Below, piece after piece: positions 1 through 5,578 of a DNA stretch of 8,508 bases. Made by a program: the position numbers and the translations under genes. The notes under the pieces are model-generated. The model saw nothing but the letters and a program-made list of their open reading frames with translations. It did no database searches and was not told where the DNA came from. This DNA comes from CAVPLU01 sp964601325 (GTDB lineage Archaea > Thermoproteota > Bathyarchaeia > 40CM-2-53-6). The DNA lies in assembly GCA_964601325.1 (NCBI GenBank), contig CAZRNA010000071.1, positions 1 through 8,508 on the forward strand, in the 5' to 3' direction. Every line of letters begins with the position of its first letter. Positions within the stretch are counted from its first letter, which is position 1.

Positions 1-2
1 CG

Positions 3-551
3 GCCGGTGTGGCGCTGCAGGCAGATCTTTCACACTTGAAGAATGATTTCAAGCTTCAGGATATGGTAGTTAGTTCCCCCACGAATTGGATGACTTACAT
101 GTTTGGAATGGCCCTTTCCGAGATCGTGTATTCTTTTCCAGCCCTTGTCGTGCTCGGGGTACTTGCGTATTACTTCATGGAGCTCAGCGCGACTGGCATC
201 TTGGCGCTTATCGGGGTCCTTCTCTTGATGTTCGTCACTTCAGTCGCGATCGGTTTCACACTTTCAACATTCTCATCCGATATAGTTCAGAGCTTTGCCT
301 TTTCTAGGCTAATATCGACGCTTTTCTCGACGATACCGCCTGTCTACTATCCGATCACTTACATTCCGCTTCCGTACAGATATTTGGCTTATCTGTCTCC
401 GACCACGTACGCGGCTGAGCTAGCTCAGAATGCTGCAGGATACCTGCGTCTTTCATCTACTGCTCTGATCCTTGACTGGGCCATTCTGCTTACAGTGACT
501 ATCACGTTACTCATCGTGGCGAGAAGCAAGGCTAGATGGAGAGAAACCTAG
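3..551 (+). CDS. ABC-2 type transporter permease, C-terminal part (5' end outside window)
   Basis: The frame is open to the left edge, so this is the end of a longer gene; the first in-frame GTG (position 9) is probably internal. The visible ~180 residues are a polytopic membrane protein. A short polar stretch ending in a VVSSPTNW motif is followed by hydrophobic segments at about residues 27-56, 61-87, 97-119 and 150-170 (counted from the GTG), closing with a basic tail (ARSKARWRET). The 'SSP.....Y..G' entry to the membrane domain and the proline-rich 'PPVYYPITYIPLPYRYLAYLSPTTYAAEL' region, here split as PPVYYPITYIP and LSPTTYAAEL, are typical of ABC-2 membrane domains of drug/polysaccharide/unknown exporters. 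The ATPase partner is presumably upstream, outside the window. The substrate cannot be predicted. It looks unrelated to the catabolic genes further right, being separated from them by two tRNA genes. Confidence 0.8.
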   Translation, partial: AGVALQADLSHLKNDFKLQDMVVSSPTNWMTYMFGMALSEIVYSFPALVVLGVLAYYFMELSATGILALIGVLLLMFVTSVAIGFTLSTFSSDIVQSFAFSRLISTLFSTIPPVYYPITYIPLPYRYLAYLSPTTYAAELAQNAAGYLRLSSTALILDWAILLTVTITLLIVARSKARWRET

Positions 552-667
552 GGCGTGCGGAAGGCATTTAGTGGAAGATAATGTTCGGCTCACCCGAGAG
601 GTTCTAAGTTGCCATCTCATGATGATTTTGCTTCCATGAAGAGGCCGTGAACAACAGTACGTCGATG

Positions 668-671
668 AAAA
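668..671 (-). terminator. Oligo-T terminator of tRNA-Ala
   Basis: Read on the minus strand, four consecutive T residues directly follow the encoded CCA end of tRNA-Ala. Archaeal RNA polymerase commonly terminates on short T runs, so this is a plausible terminator; it is short and unproven. Confidence 0.4.
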
Positions 672-710
672 TGGTGGACCGGGCGGGATTCGGACCCGCG
701 ACCTTCCGGT

Positions 711-726
711 TCCTCGGGCAATGCCT
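711..726 (-). other. tRNA-Ala intron at 37/38 (16 nt)
   Basis: A near-textbook BHB can be drawn. The outer helix is the anticodon stem. The central 4-bp helix is TTCG with CGAG (one G-U). The two 3-nt bulges are CAA and GAA. The inner helix is GGC/GCC closed by ATT. Cutting each bulge after its second base removes 16 nt and restores the loop TTCGCAA. Confidence 0.85.
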
Positions 727-742
727 TGCGAACCGGACGTTC

Positions 743-761
743 TTCGGCCCCGTCTATGGGC
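743..761 (-). other. tRNA-Ala D-loop intron (about 19-20 nt)
   Basis: The GTTC D-stem strand is separated from its GAAC partner by 29 nt instead of about 9-10. The insert contains a hairpin (CCC, loop ATAGAC, GGG). A relaxed BHB fits, with central helix TGGT/GCCG (two G-U pairs) and bulges ATG and AAG. Cutting after the second bulge base leaves D-loop AGCCTGGTAT. A one-base shift would give AGCCTGGTA, which restores the usual A21, so the exact ends are uncertain by about one base. Confidence 0.75.
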
Positions 762-812
762 ATACCAGGCTGAACTACCGGCCCAATGCGTCGTCGGAGT
801 GAGGTCACATGC

Positions 813-825
813 CCGCTAATAGCGG
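813..825. promoter_or_regulatory. 6-bp inverted repeat / possible TATA region upstream of tRNA-Ala
   Basis: CCGCTA-A-TAGCGG is a perfect inverted repeat with a single central base, 29-41 nt upstream of the tRNA-Ala 5' end. It sits where an archaeal TATA/BRE region would be expected, and its centre (CTATTAG on the minus strand) is the only AT-rich stretch at that distance. It could be a weak promoter core or an operator; the assignment is tentative. Confidence 0.25.
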
Positions 826-897
826 TTTCTCGCCGAAGTGGAGACCAATGCAAGGTTTCTTACTATTCCGGATTCGCTGCTTAGACCAGAGACAAGT

Positions 898-905
898 CTT
901 TAAGC
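898..905 (+). promoter_or_regulatory. Candidate TATA box for tRNA-Ile
   Basis: CTTTAAGC lies 32-39 nt upstream of the tRNA-Ile 5' end and resembles the archaeal box A (TTTAWA-like). Its position would place transcription start about 10 nt before the mature tRNA, leaving a short leader for RNase P. There is no other support. Confidence 0.35.
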
Positions 906-974
906 AAACTTGGAGGCTTCTAGCTCTCGCAAATATGGGCCTGTAGCTCAGCATGGTGGAGCACACGGCTGATA

Positions 975-996
975 TGCGGTCGTACTCCGCTTTGCC
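975..996 (+). other. tRNA-Ile intron at 37/38 (22 nt)
   Basis: The inner helix is GCGG/CCGC with loop TCGTACT. The bulges are TAT and CCA, cut after the second base. The central helix CTGA/TTTG has one T-T mismatch and one G-U, so it is a relaxed BHB. Removal joins A37 to A38 and gives loop CTGATAA. Confidence 0.85.
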
Positions 997-1002
997 ACCG
1001 TG

Positions 1003-1035
1003 ACGGGCAGGGGATCAGTCCCTTTCCCGCGGTAT
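1003..1035 (+). other. tRNA-Ile variable-loop intron (33 nt, about position 43/44)
   Basis: The central helix ACCG (997-1000) with CGGT (1030-1033) is perfect. The bulges are TGA and ATG, cut after the second base. The inner helix is CGGG/CCCG, extended by AGGGG/TCCCT. The outer helix would be GCC (994-996) with GGT (1037-1039); its 5' strand is the last three bases of the anticodon-loop intron. Removal leaves variable loop GGGTC. Confidence 0.8.
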
Positions 1036-1124
1036 GGGTCGCCGGTTCGAATCCGGCCAGGCCCACCACATTCCAATGAAACCGGCAGAACATGCCTACT
1101 CGAATCAAGCCTCAGCATTCTAGT

Positions 1125-1775
1125 TCAGCGTAGTCTCGGCACGATGATGACTCTTTTCTCGGGAAGTTCGGTTTTGGTGACTGTGAAGGTTGGGCCTTCG
1201 AGCTTTCTGACGTTATCGTCCGGTCTCAGGAAATCTTCGACCTTCTTCAGTGCGTTGAACATGGCTGACATTCCAGGTGCTTTGTAATGCATGGGAACTG
1301 CAATCCTCGGCTTGAGTGACTCCATGACCTCTCGTGCTTGTTCCGGATCGATAGTGAAGAATCCTCCTATCGGGAGGAAGAGAACGTCGACCGATCCTAT
1401 CTCGCTCACTTGCAATGAGGTGAGCTCGTGTCCTAGGTCTCCCAAATGACAGAACGCCACGTCCTCGAAGTGCACGACGTACACGGAGTTTCGTCCTCTC
1501 TTGCTCCCTTGAGAGTCGTCATGGAATGCGGGTACTCCTTTGATTGAGACATCATCAATCTGTCTTGTTCCAGTGAATGCCTCCATAATTACGCTCTTCT
1601 CATGGCTGACCGGCTTCGTATTGTTGTGGTCTTGATGACCATGGGAGCAGAGCACTATGTCGGCTTTGGCTTTCGGTTCAGGAAGTCCAACTCCCTTGAA
1701 CGGGTCGAAGATCAGGGTTTTCGTCTTACCTCTCACGGCAAAGCACGAGTGTCCAAGCCATTCGACATCAGCCAA
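1125..1775 (-). CDS. UPF0173-like metallo-beta-lactamase-fold metal-dependent hydrolase
   Basis: This 216-residue soluble protein has a metallo-beta-lactamase fold. It starts with the strand and GHSCF motif (His9). SHGHQDH carries metal ligands His45, His47, Asp49 and His50. His85 lies in FHDD, HLGDLGH supplies His110 and Asp113, and MHYK supplies His163. This order (GHSCF, HxHxDH, HLGD, PMHY) is that of the UPF0173/YtkL-type family of small hydrolases with unassigned substrates. All metal ligands are present, so it should be an active, probably di-zinc hydrolase. The TTG start at 1773-1775 is chosen because a strong GAGGAG lies 8 nt upstream and because it places GHSCF at the usual distance from the N-terminus. 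It follows hutU by 21 nt on the same strand, so the two are very likely co-transcribed. A role in urocanate-derived metabolism is inferred from that position only. Confidence 0.85.
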   Translation of the reverse strand: MADVEWLGHSCFAVRGKTKTLIFDPFKGVGLPEPKAKADIVLCSHGHQDHNNTKPVSHEKSVIMEAFTGTRQIDDVSIKGVPAFHDDSQGSKRGRNSVYVVHFEDVAFCHLGDLGHELTSLQVSEIGSVDVLFLPIGGFFTIDPEQAREVMESLKPRIAVPMHYKAPGMSAMFNALKKVEDFLRPDDNVRKLEGPTFTVTKTELPEKRVIIVPRLR

Positions 1776-1783
1776 ACGAAATT

Positions 1784-1789
1784 CTCCTC
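1784..1789 (-). promoter_or_regulatory. Ribosome binding site deciding a TTG start
   Basis: GAGGAG on the minus strand, 8 nt before the TTG at 1775, inside the short hutU/hydrolase gap. It supports TTG initiation rather than a downstream start and indicates SD-led translation within this operon. Confidence 0.75.
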
Positions 1790-1796
1790 AGGGTGT

Positions 1797-3455
1797 CTAC
1801 TCAAGCATTGGCATCTTAAGTTTGTTTTCGCGTGCGACTTTCTTCGCTTGTTCGTAGCCTGCGTCAGCGTGACGGACGACGCCGATGCCTGGATCGGTAG
1901 TCAGGACGTTCACGATCTTCCTTTCGGCAAGGTCCGTTCCATCCGCAACGAGGCACATTCCGGCGTGAATACTGTAACCAATTCCCACGCCTCCTCCGTG
2001 ATGAACTGAGACCCATGTGGCACCAGAGACAGCGTTCAGGAGCGCGTTCAGGATTGGCCAATCGGCGATCGCGTCGCTTCCATCCATCATGCCTTCAGTT
2101 TCGCGTCTCGGAGAGGCAACGCTTCCCGTGTCCAAATGATCGCGTCCTATCCATATTGGGCCGTGAAGCTTGCCGTTCTTGACCATGTCATTGATGCGTT
2201 TGCCGAACCTTGCCCTTTCTCCCAAGCCAAGCCAGCAGACGCGCGCCGGCAAGCCTTGGAAGCGCACTTGTTCCCGTGCCTTCACTATCCAACGGCATAG
2301 TTCGCGATTGTACGAGAAGACATCCAACACGACATCATCGATCGCATGGATGTCCTCGGGATCACCGAGCAGCGACGTCCATCTGAAGGGGCCCTTGCCC
2401 TCACAGAAAAGGGGCCGAATGTATTTCTGTACGAACCCCGGGAAAGCGAACGCCTCGTCAAATCCACGATCGAGCGCCTGCTGACGTATGTTGTTCCCAT
2501 ATTCGAAGACGGTTGCGTTACGATGCATCATCTTGACCATGGCCTTCACCTGGTCGCGCATACTCTCTCCGGCGCGTCGCACGTACTCCGGAGGATCCGT
2601 CTTCCTCAGTTCGTCAGCCTCTTCCTTTGAAAGTCCGGCCGGATAGTATCCATTCAGTGGATCATGTGCAGATGTTTGGTCTGTCACGATATCGGGAATG
2701 AAATCTCGCTTGACGAGCTCCGGATAGACCTCCGCCGCGTTCCCCAAGAGGCCTACACTGATCGGTCGTCCTTCCGTCTTGGCCTCGGTTGTGAGTTTGA
2801 TCGCGTCATCGATATCGTCGGTCCACATCTGCAAATACTCATGCTTCAGCCTCCGGTCTATTGCCGTCTTATCGATCTCAACGATCAGGGCAACGCCATC
2901 GTTCATCGTGACGGCGAGAGGTTGCGCGCCACCCATCTCACCCAACCCAGCGCTGAGAACGAGTCTGCCCTTCAGAGATCCCCCGAACTGCTGGCTGGCG
3001 GCCGCCGCGAGCGTCTCGTAGGTTCCTTGGAGGATCCCTTGAGTTCCGATGAAAGCCCAGGATCCAGCTGTCATTTGCCCGAACATTATCAGGCCTTTCT
3101 GCTCGAGTTCGTAGAAGTGCTCCCAAGTCGCCCACTTGGGCACCAGCATGCTGTTTACGATTAAGGCGCGAGGTGCCATCTCATGCGTCTTGAAGACCGC
3201 GACTGGTTTACCGCTCTGTATCAGCATGGTCTCGTCGATGTTGAGATCCAGGAGTGTCTCTGTGATCTTCTCGAATGACGCCCAGTTTCGAGCCGCGCGG
3301 CCAGTGCCGCCGTAGACGATGAGATTCTCAGGGTCCTTCGCGACTTCAGGATCTAACACGTTGTGAAGCATCCTGTAGATGCCTTCAATCTGCCAATTCT
3401 TGCAGTGAAGCTGGGGACCGGTAACCACGCGGACGCTCTTCCCGACCTTGAGCAA
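1797..3455 (-). CDS. hutU: Urocanate hydratase (urocanase)
   Basis: Converts urocanate to 4-imidazolone-5-propionate using tightly bound NAD+, the second step of histidine degradation in the cytosol. The 552-residue length matches characterised urocanases (about 557). Visible hallmarks are YGGTGRAARNW (residues 48-58), the NAD-binding GLGEMGGAQP (170-179), TDQTSAHDPLNGYYP in the middle, and ARVCWLGLGERAR with Cys407, which corresponds to the catalytically important Cys410 of the Pseudomonas enzyme. The C-terminal part holds HHGGGVGIG and the end is VRHADAGYEQA. The start is TTG at 3455: upstream in frame there is a TAA with no ATG/GTG/TTG in between, and the family N-terminus begins about here. 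No strong SD precedes it, so it may be initiated with little or no leader. It is followed by the MBL-fold hydrolase gene and divergently transcribed from the Ftr-like operon. hutH, hutI and hutG/ftcD are absent from the window. Confidence 0.97.
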   Translation of the reverse strand: MLKVGKSVRVVTGPQLHCKNWQIEGIYRMLHNVLDPEVAKDPENLIVYGGTGRAARNWASFEKITETLLDLNIDETMLIQSGKPVAVFKTHEMAPRALIVNSMLVPKWATWEHFYELEQKGLIMFGQMTAGSWAFIGTQGILQGTYETLAAAASQQFGGSLKGRLVLSAGLGEMGGAQPLAVTMNDGVALIVEIDKTAIDRRLKHEYLQMWTDDIDDAIKLTTEAKTEGRPISVGLLGNAAEVYPELVKRDFIPDIVTDQTSAHDPLNGYYPAGLSKEEADELRKTDPPEYVRRAGESMRDQVKAMVKMMHRNATVFEYGNNIRQQALDRGFDEAFAFPGFVQKYIRPLFCEGKGPFRWTSLLGDPEDIHAIDDVVLDVFSYNRELCRWIVKAREQVRFQGLPARVCWLGLGERARFGKRINDMVKNGKLHGPIWIGRDHLDTGSVASPRRETEGMMDGSDAIADWPILNALLNAVSGATWVSVHHGGGVGIGYSIHAGMCLVADGTDLAERKIVNVLTTDPGIGVVRHADAGYEQAKKVARENKLKMPMLE

Positions 3456-3533
3456 GTCTGTCCACGTGTCGTCAGCTGTGAGAGCGAATGCAGATTAATC
3501 TATCCATACTCAATAGGCACTTGGAGAGCCTTA
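3456..3533. promoter_or_regulatory. Divergent promoter region between hutU and the ftr-like operon
   Basis: Only 78 nt separate the two divergent start codons. In the middle is AGATTAATCT (3492-3501), a perfect 10-bp palindrome and the most AT-rich stretch. Its centre is about 37 nt from the ftr start and about 42 nt from the hutU start. A TATA element there would place transcription starts some 10-17 nt before each gene. It could serve as a two-way TATA box or as an operator for a shared regulator. For the ftr side, GGAGAG (3523-3528) is a good ribosome binding site 5 nt before ATG 3534. Joint regulation of both operons is inference. Confidence 0.5.
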
Positions 3534-4460
3534 ATGGTCGAAGGGCCGCATGCGATTACCAAAGAAAGTCCTGTCATAGTTGACGACACGTTCTGTGAGG
3601 TCTTCTCGGCCTATTTCTCAAGGGTACTAATCACGGCCGCGACGAGTCGATGGGCAATGGAATCCGCGCTGGAAGCGAAAGGTCTTGGAAGATCAGCAAC
3701 TCTGCCTCCTTCCGAGGCGTTCATCGAGCGCGAAGCCCGAACCACTGAGAGCCCCGACGGAAGACCAGGATGCCTATTGCAGATTGCTGATCGCAAGAGA
3801 AGCGAACTTGAGTACTGGCTTGTGGCGAGAATTCGAAAGGGTGTACTTCCGTTTCCGACCACCGCGGTGTTTGACGCGTTCCCTGAGGGCAGAGTGGAAT
3901 ACTCTGTCAAGATAGAGAATACTCCCATCCAATTGTTCGGCGATGGATACGAAGAGATTACACATGCTTTCGGAAGAAGAGTGTACAAAATCCCTCGTAT
4001 GGACGGGGTTTTCCACGTTGAAGAGAAGTTCGGTATCGGAAAAGGCGTTTCAGGTGGCAACTTCCTGATAATGGCCGATTCTCAAGGTTCAGCTTTGCTG
4101 GCAGGCGAGACAGCGCTGGATGTGATCAAGGAGATTCCATATGTGACAGGAAGAATGGCGGCATCTGGGAGCAAGGTTGGTGGACACACGTACACAAATG
4201 CCGTTGCCACAACAAACGACGCGTACTGCCCAAGCATTTCAGATAAAGTGGAACACAGTGAAGTGGGAAGTGGTGTGAACTGTGTTTATGAGATTATCGT
4301 CAACGGACTGGATTTGGAACATGTGAAGGCGGCGATGAAGGTGGGGATTGAGAAAGCAAAGGGCGTGCATGGGGTCAGGAGGATTACTGCCGGAAACTAC
4401 GGTGGGAAGCTTGGCAGTGGTCGCATAGATCTTCGGGATCTGGTTGGGAAGCAGTCATGA
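3534..4460 (+). CDS. Divergent formylmethanofuran:H4MPT formyltransferase (Ftr) homologue
   Basis: Ftr moves a formyl group between formylmethanofuran and N5 of tetrahydromethanopterin. This 308-residue protein (family about 297) matches along its length: VDDTF (16-20), RVLITAA...WAM (30-42), SPDGRPG (73-79), FGDGYEE (135-141), the GVSGGNF.IMA.SQ block (171-184), SGSKVGG (211-217), TNDAYCPS, IYEI-type YEIIVNGLD, and AGNYGGKLG near the end. Two regions usually strongly conserved are changed. The PFPGG loop just before SGSKVG is missing, and the C-terminal GKYHF/HL-type ending is replaced by GSGRIDLRDL. It could therefore be a paralogue with another formyl or formimino donor. ATG 3534 is chosen for its SD (GGAGAG) and because the longer open frame back to 3363 would overlap the start of hutU and adds residues unlike the family. 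Its stop overlaps the next start by 4 nt (ATGA). Confidence 0.85.
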   Translation: MVEGPHAITKESPVIVDDTFCEVFSAYFSRVLITAATSRWAMESALEAKGLGRSATLPPSEAFIEREARTTESPDGRPGCLLQIADRKRSELEYWLVARIRKGVLPFPTTAVFDAFPEGRVEYSVKIENTPIQLFGDGYEEITHAFGRRVYKIPRMDGVFHVEEKFGIGKGVSGGNFLIMADSQGSALLAGETALDVIKEIPYVTGRMAASGSKVGGHTYTNAVATTNDAYCPSISDKVEHSEVGSGVNCVYEIIVNGLDLEHVKAAMKVGIEKAKGVHGVRRITAGNYGGKLGSGRIDLRDLVGKQS

Positions 4461-5578
4461 GAATACGTGAGGTTCTGGTTTCGAGTCTAGAGATCCCGAT
4501 GAAGAAGACCTTTGCAACTTCGAGGGCAAAGCAAGACATCGCGAAGCACGTCATAGTCCAGCTTCTCTCCGATGACGGCCTCGTGGGCATCGGTGAAGGC
4601 GCCCCACGGCCCCACATATCTGGAGAGACGATTGAATCCGCCTTTATGCTGATAGAGAAGTATCTCGGGCCGCTCCTGATAGGCAAAGATCCGACGGACA
4701 TAACAGCTATTCATAGAGAGATGGATCAGAAAATTGAATTGAATCCAGCCGCAAAATGTGCGATCGATCTGGCCCTATATGATCTTCTTGGCAAGCGATT
4801 TGATGTTCCAGTCTACGAGTTGCTTGGCGGCAAGACGAAGGATAGTCTCCACATCAACGGAACCTGTGACATCCAAGAACCTGAATTGGTGTCTGAGATT
4901 CTGAAGAGAAGGGTCAAGGAAGGATTCACGTACTCGATCAAGGTCAAGATCGGCACGGACCCAGTCAAAGACGTAGAGAGAGTCAGGATTGCGAGAGAAG
5001 CTATCGGACACGGAATAGACCTAATCGCAGACGCCAACCAAGGTTGGGACGCTGCAACCGCGATCAGAGCGCTCCGAAGGATGGACGATTTTGATCTCCA
5101 AGTCGCGGAACAGCCCGTGTACTGGAGAGACATTAGCGGATTGGCCCAGGTCACAAGCGCAGTGAGATCATCTGTGATGGCCGACGAGTCTGTCTGGTCA
5201 CCTCATGATGCCACGCAGATCATCCAGATGAAAGCTGCTCGCATGCTTAACATCAAGTTGATCAAAAGCGGTGGGTTGCATGACGCTCACAAGATAGCTA
5301 CAATCGCGCAGGGAGCAAACATGCGTTGCATGGTAGGATGCACTTTGGAGACAAGCATACTTTGTGCAGCACAAGCGCACCTTGCCATGGCCTCAGAGAA
5401 CATTGTCTACATTGATTCGCTGACTCCGGGGGAGTTCCTTGTGGAAGATCCCGCCCAAGGACTAAACTGGACCGGGGACCTCGTGGTCTTGCCGGACAAG
5501 CCAGGACTGGGAGTAGAACTCAAAGAGACGGTAATGAATAGATACACGACGCGACGCAGTTCGATAAAGGAATCGTGA
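4457..5578 (+). CDS. Enolase-superfamily enzyme, muconate-lactonizing (MLE) subgroup
   Basis: The 373 residues comprise an N-terminal alpha+beta capping domain (about 1-120) and a TIM barrel. Catalytic residues are all present: KxK with Lys162 and Lys164, metal ligands Asp192 (DANQGW), Glu218 (AEQP) and Asp243 (ADES), and Lys267 in NIKLIKSGG. A lysine on each face of the barrel is the pattern of the MLE subgroup, which includes muconate cycloisomerases, o-succinylbenzoate synthases, N-acylamino-acid racemases and dipeptide epimerases. These enzymes abstract a proton alpha to a carboxylate. GCTLET (294-299) resembles dipeptide epimerases, but the DxD that binds the substrate ammonium in those enzymes reads DSL (320-322), so a plain Ala-Glu epimerase role is doubtful. 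Translation is coupled on both sides by 4-nt overlaps, tying it to the Ftr-like and GS-like genes. The substrate is unknown. Confidence 0.9.
   Translation: MRIREVLVSSLEIPMKKTFATSRAKQDIAKHVIVQLLSDDGLVGIGEGAPRPHISGETIESAFMLIEKYLGPLLIGKDPTDITAIHREMDQKIELNPAAKCAIDLALYDLLGKRFDVPVYELLGGKTKDSLHINGTCDIQEPELVSEILKRRVKEGFTYSIKVKIGTDPVKDVERVRIAREAIGHGIDLIADANQGWDAATAIRALRRMDDFDLQVAEQPVYWRDISGLAQVTSAVRSSVMADESVWSPHDATQIIQMKAARMLNIKLIKSGGLHDAHKIATIAQGANMRCMVGCTLETSILCAAQAHLAMASENIVYIDSLTPGEFLVEDPAQGLNWTGDLVVLPDKPGLGVELKETVMNRYTTRRSSIKES

Larger units (their letters stand above)
672..784 (-). tRNA. tRNA-Ala (anticodon CGC) with two introns
   Basis: Removing two introns gives a complete cloverleaf. The acceptor stem is GGGCCGG/CCGGTCC, containing the G3:U70 wobble pair that identifies alanine tRNA. 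The discriminator is A and CCA is encoded. The D-stem is GTTC/GAAC, the anticodon stem TCCGG/CCGGA with loop TTCGCAA (anticodon CGC), the variable loop AGGTC, and the T-stem GCGGG/CCCGC. Intron A (about 743-761) lies in the D-loop; intron B (711-726) is at the canonical 37/38 site. The 3' end without CCA is 675. Without intron A the D-stem cannot close at normal distance, so a one-intron model fails. An odd point is the T-loop TCCGAAT, which has C at position 55 where U (pseudouridine) is nearly universal. I consider the gene functional because all five stems pair fully apart from the identity wobble. Confidence 0.9.
937..1068 (+). tRNA. tRNA-Ile (anticodon GAT) with two introns
   Basis: The spliced molecule is a clean tRNA. 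The acceptor stem is GGGCCTG/CAGGCCC, discriminator A, encoded CCA. The D-stem is GCTC/GAGC with loop AGCATGGTG, the anticodon stem CACGG/CCGTG with loop CTGATAA (anticodon GAT), the variable loop GGGTC, and the T-stem GCCGG/CCGGC with the normal loop TTCGAAT. Two stretches must be removed: 975-996 at 37/38 and 1003-1035 between the anticodon stem and the variable loop. The 38 nt between anticodon stem and T-stem could suggest a class II long arm, but isoleucine tRNAs are class I, and the stretch contains a proper BHB. The 3' end without CCA is 1065. No clear T-run follows within the 56 nt before the convergent hydrolase gene ends. Confidence 0.92.

Noticed and set aside
617..853. 78-codon minus-strand reading frame
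   Set aside because: It runs straight through the tRNA-Ala gene and has no family resemblance.
1003..1035. Class II long variable arm in tRNA-Ile
   Set aside because: Isoleucine tRNAs are class I, and the segment forms a proper BHB with cut sites that leave a standard 5-nt variable loop.
920..1287. Short reading frames on both strands over tRNA-Ile
   Set aside because: They translate the tRNA (GLAGFEPATH-like and GSPVRIRPGPP-like strings are typical tRNA artefacts) and run into the hydrolase gene.
2664..3164. 166-codon plus-strand frame inside hutU
   Set aside because: Antisense shadow of a fully conserved urocanase; no SD and no recognisable motif.
3363..3533. 57-codon N-terminal extension of the Ftr-like gene
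   Set aside because: It would overlap the start of hutU on the other strand, bears no resemblance to Ftr N-termini, and ATG 3534 has an SD at the right distance.
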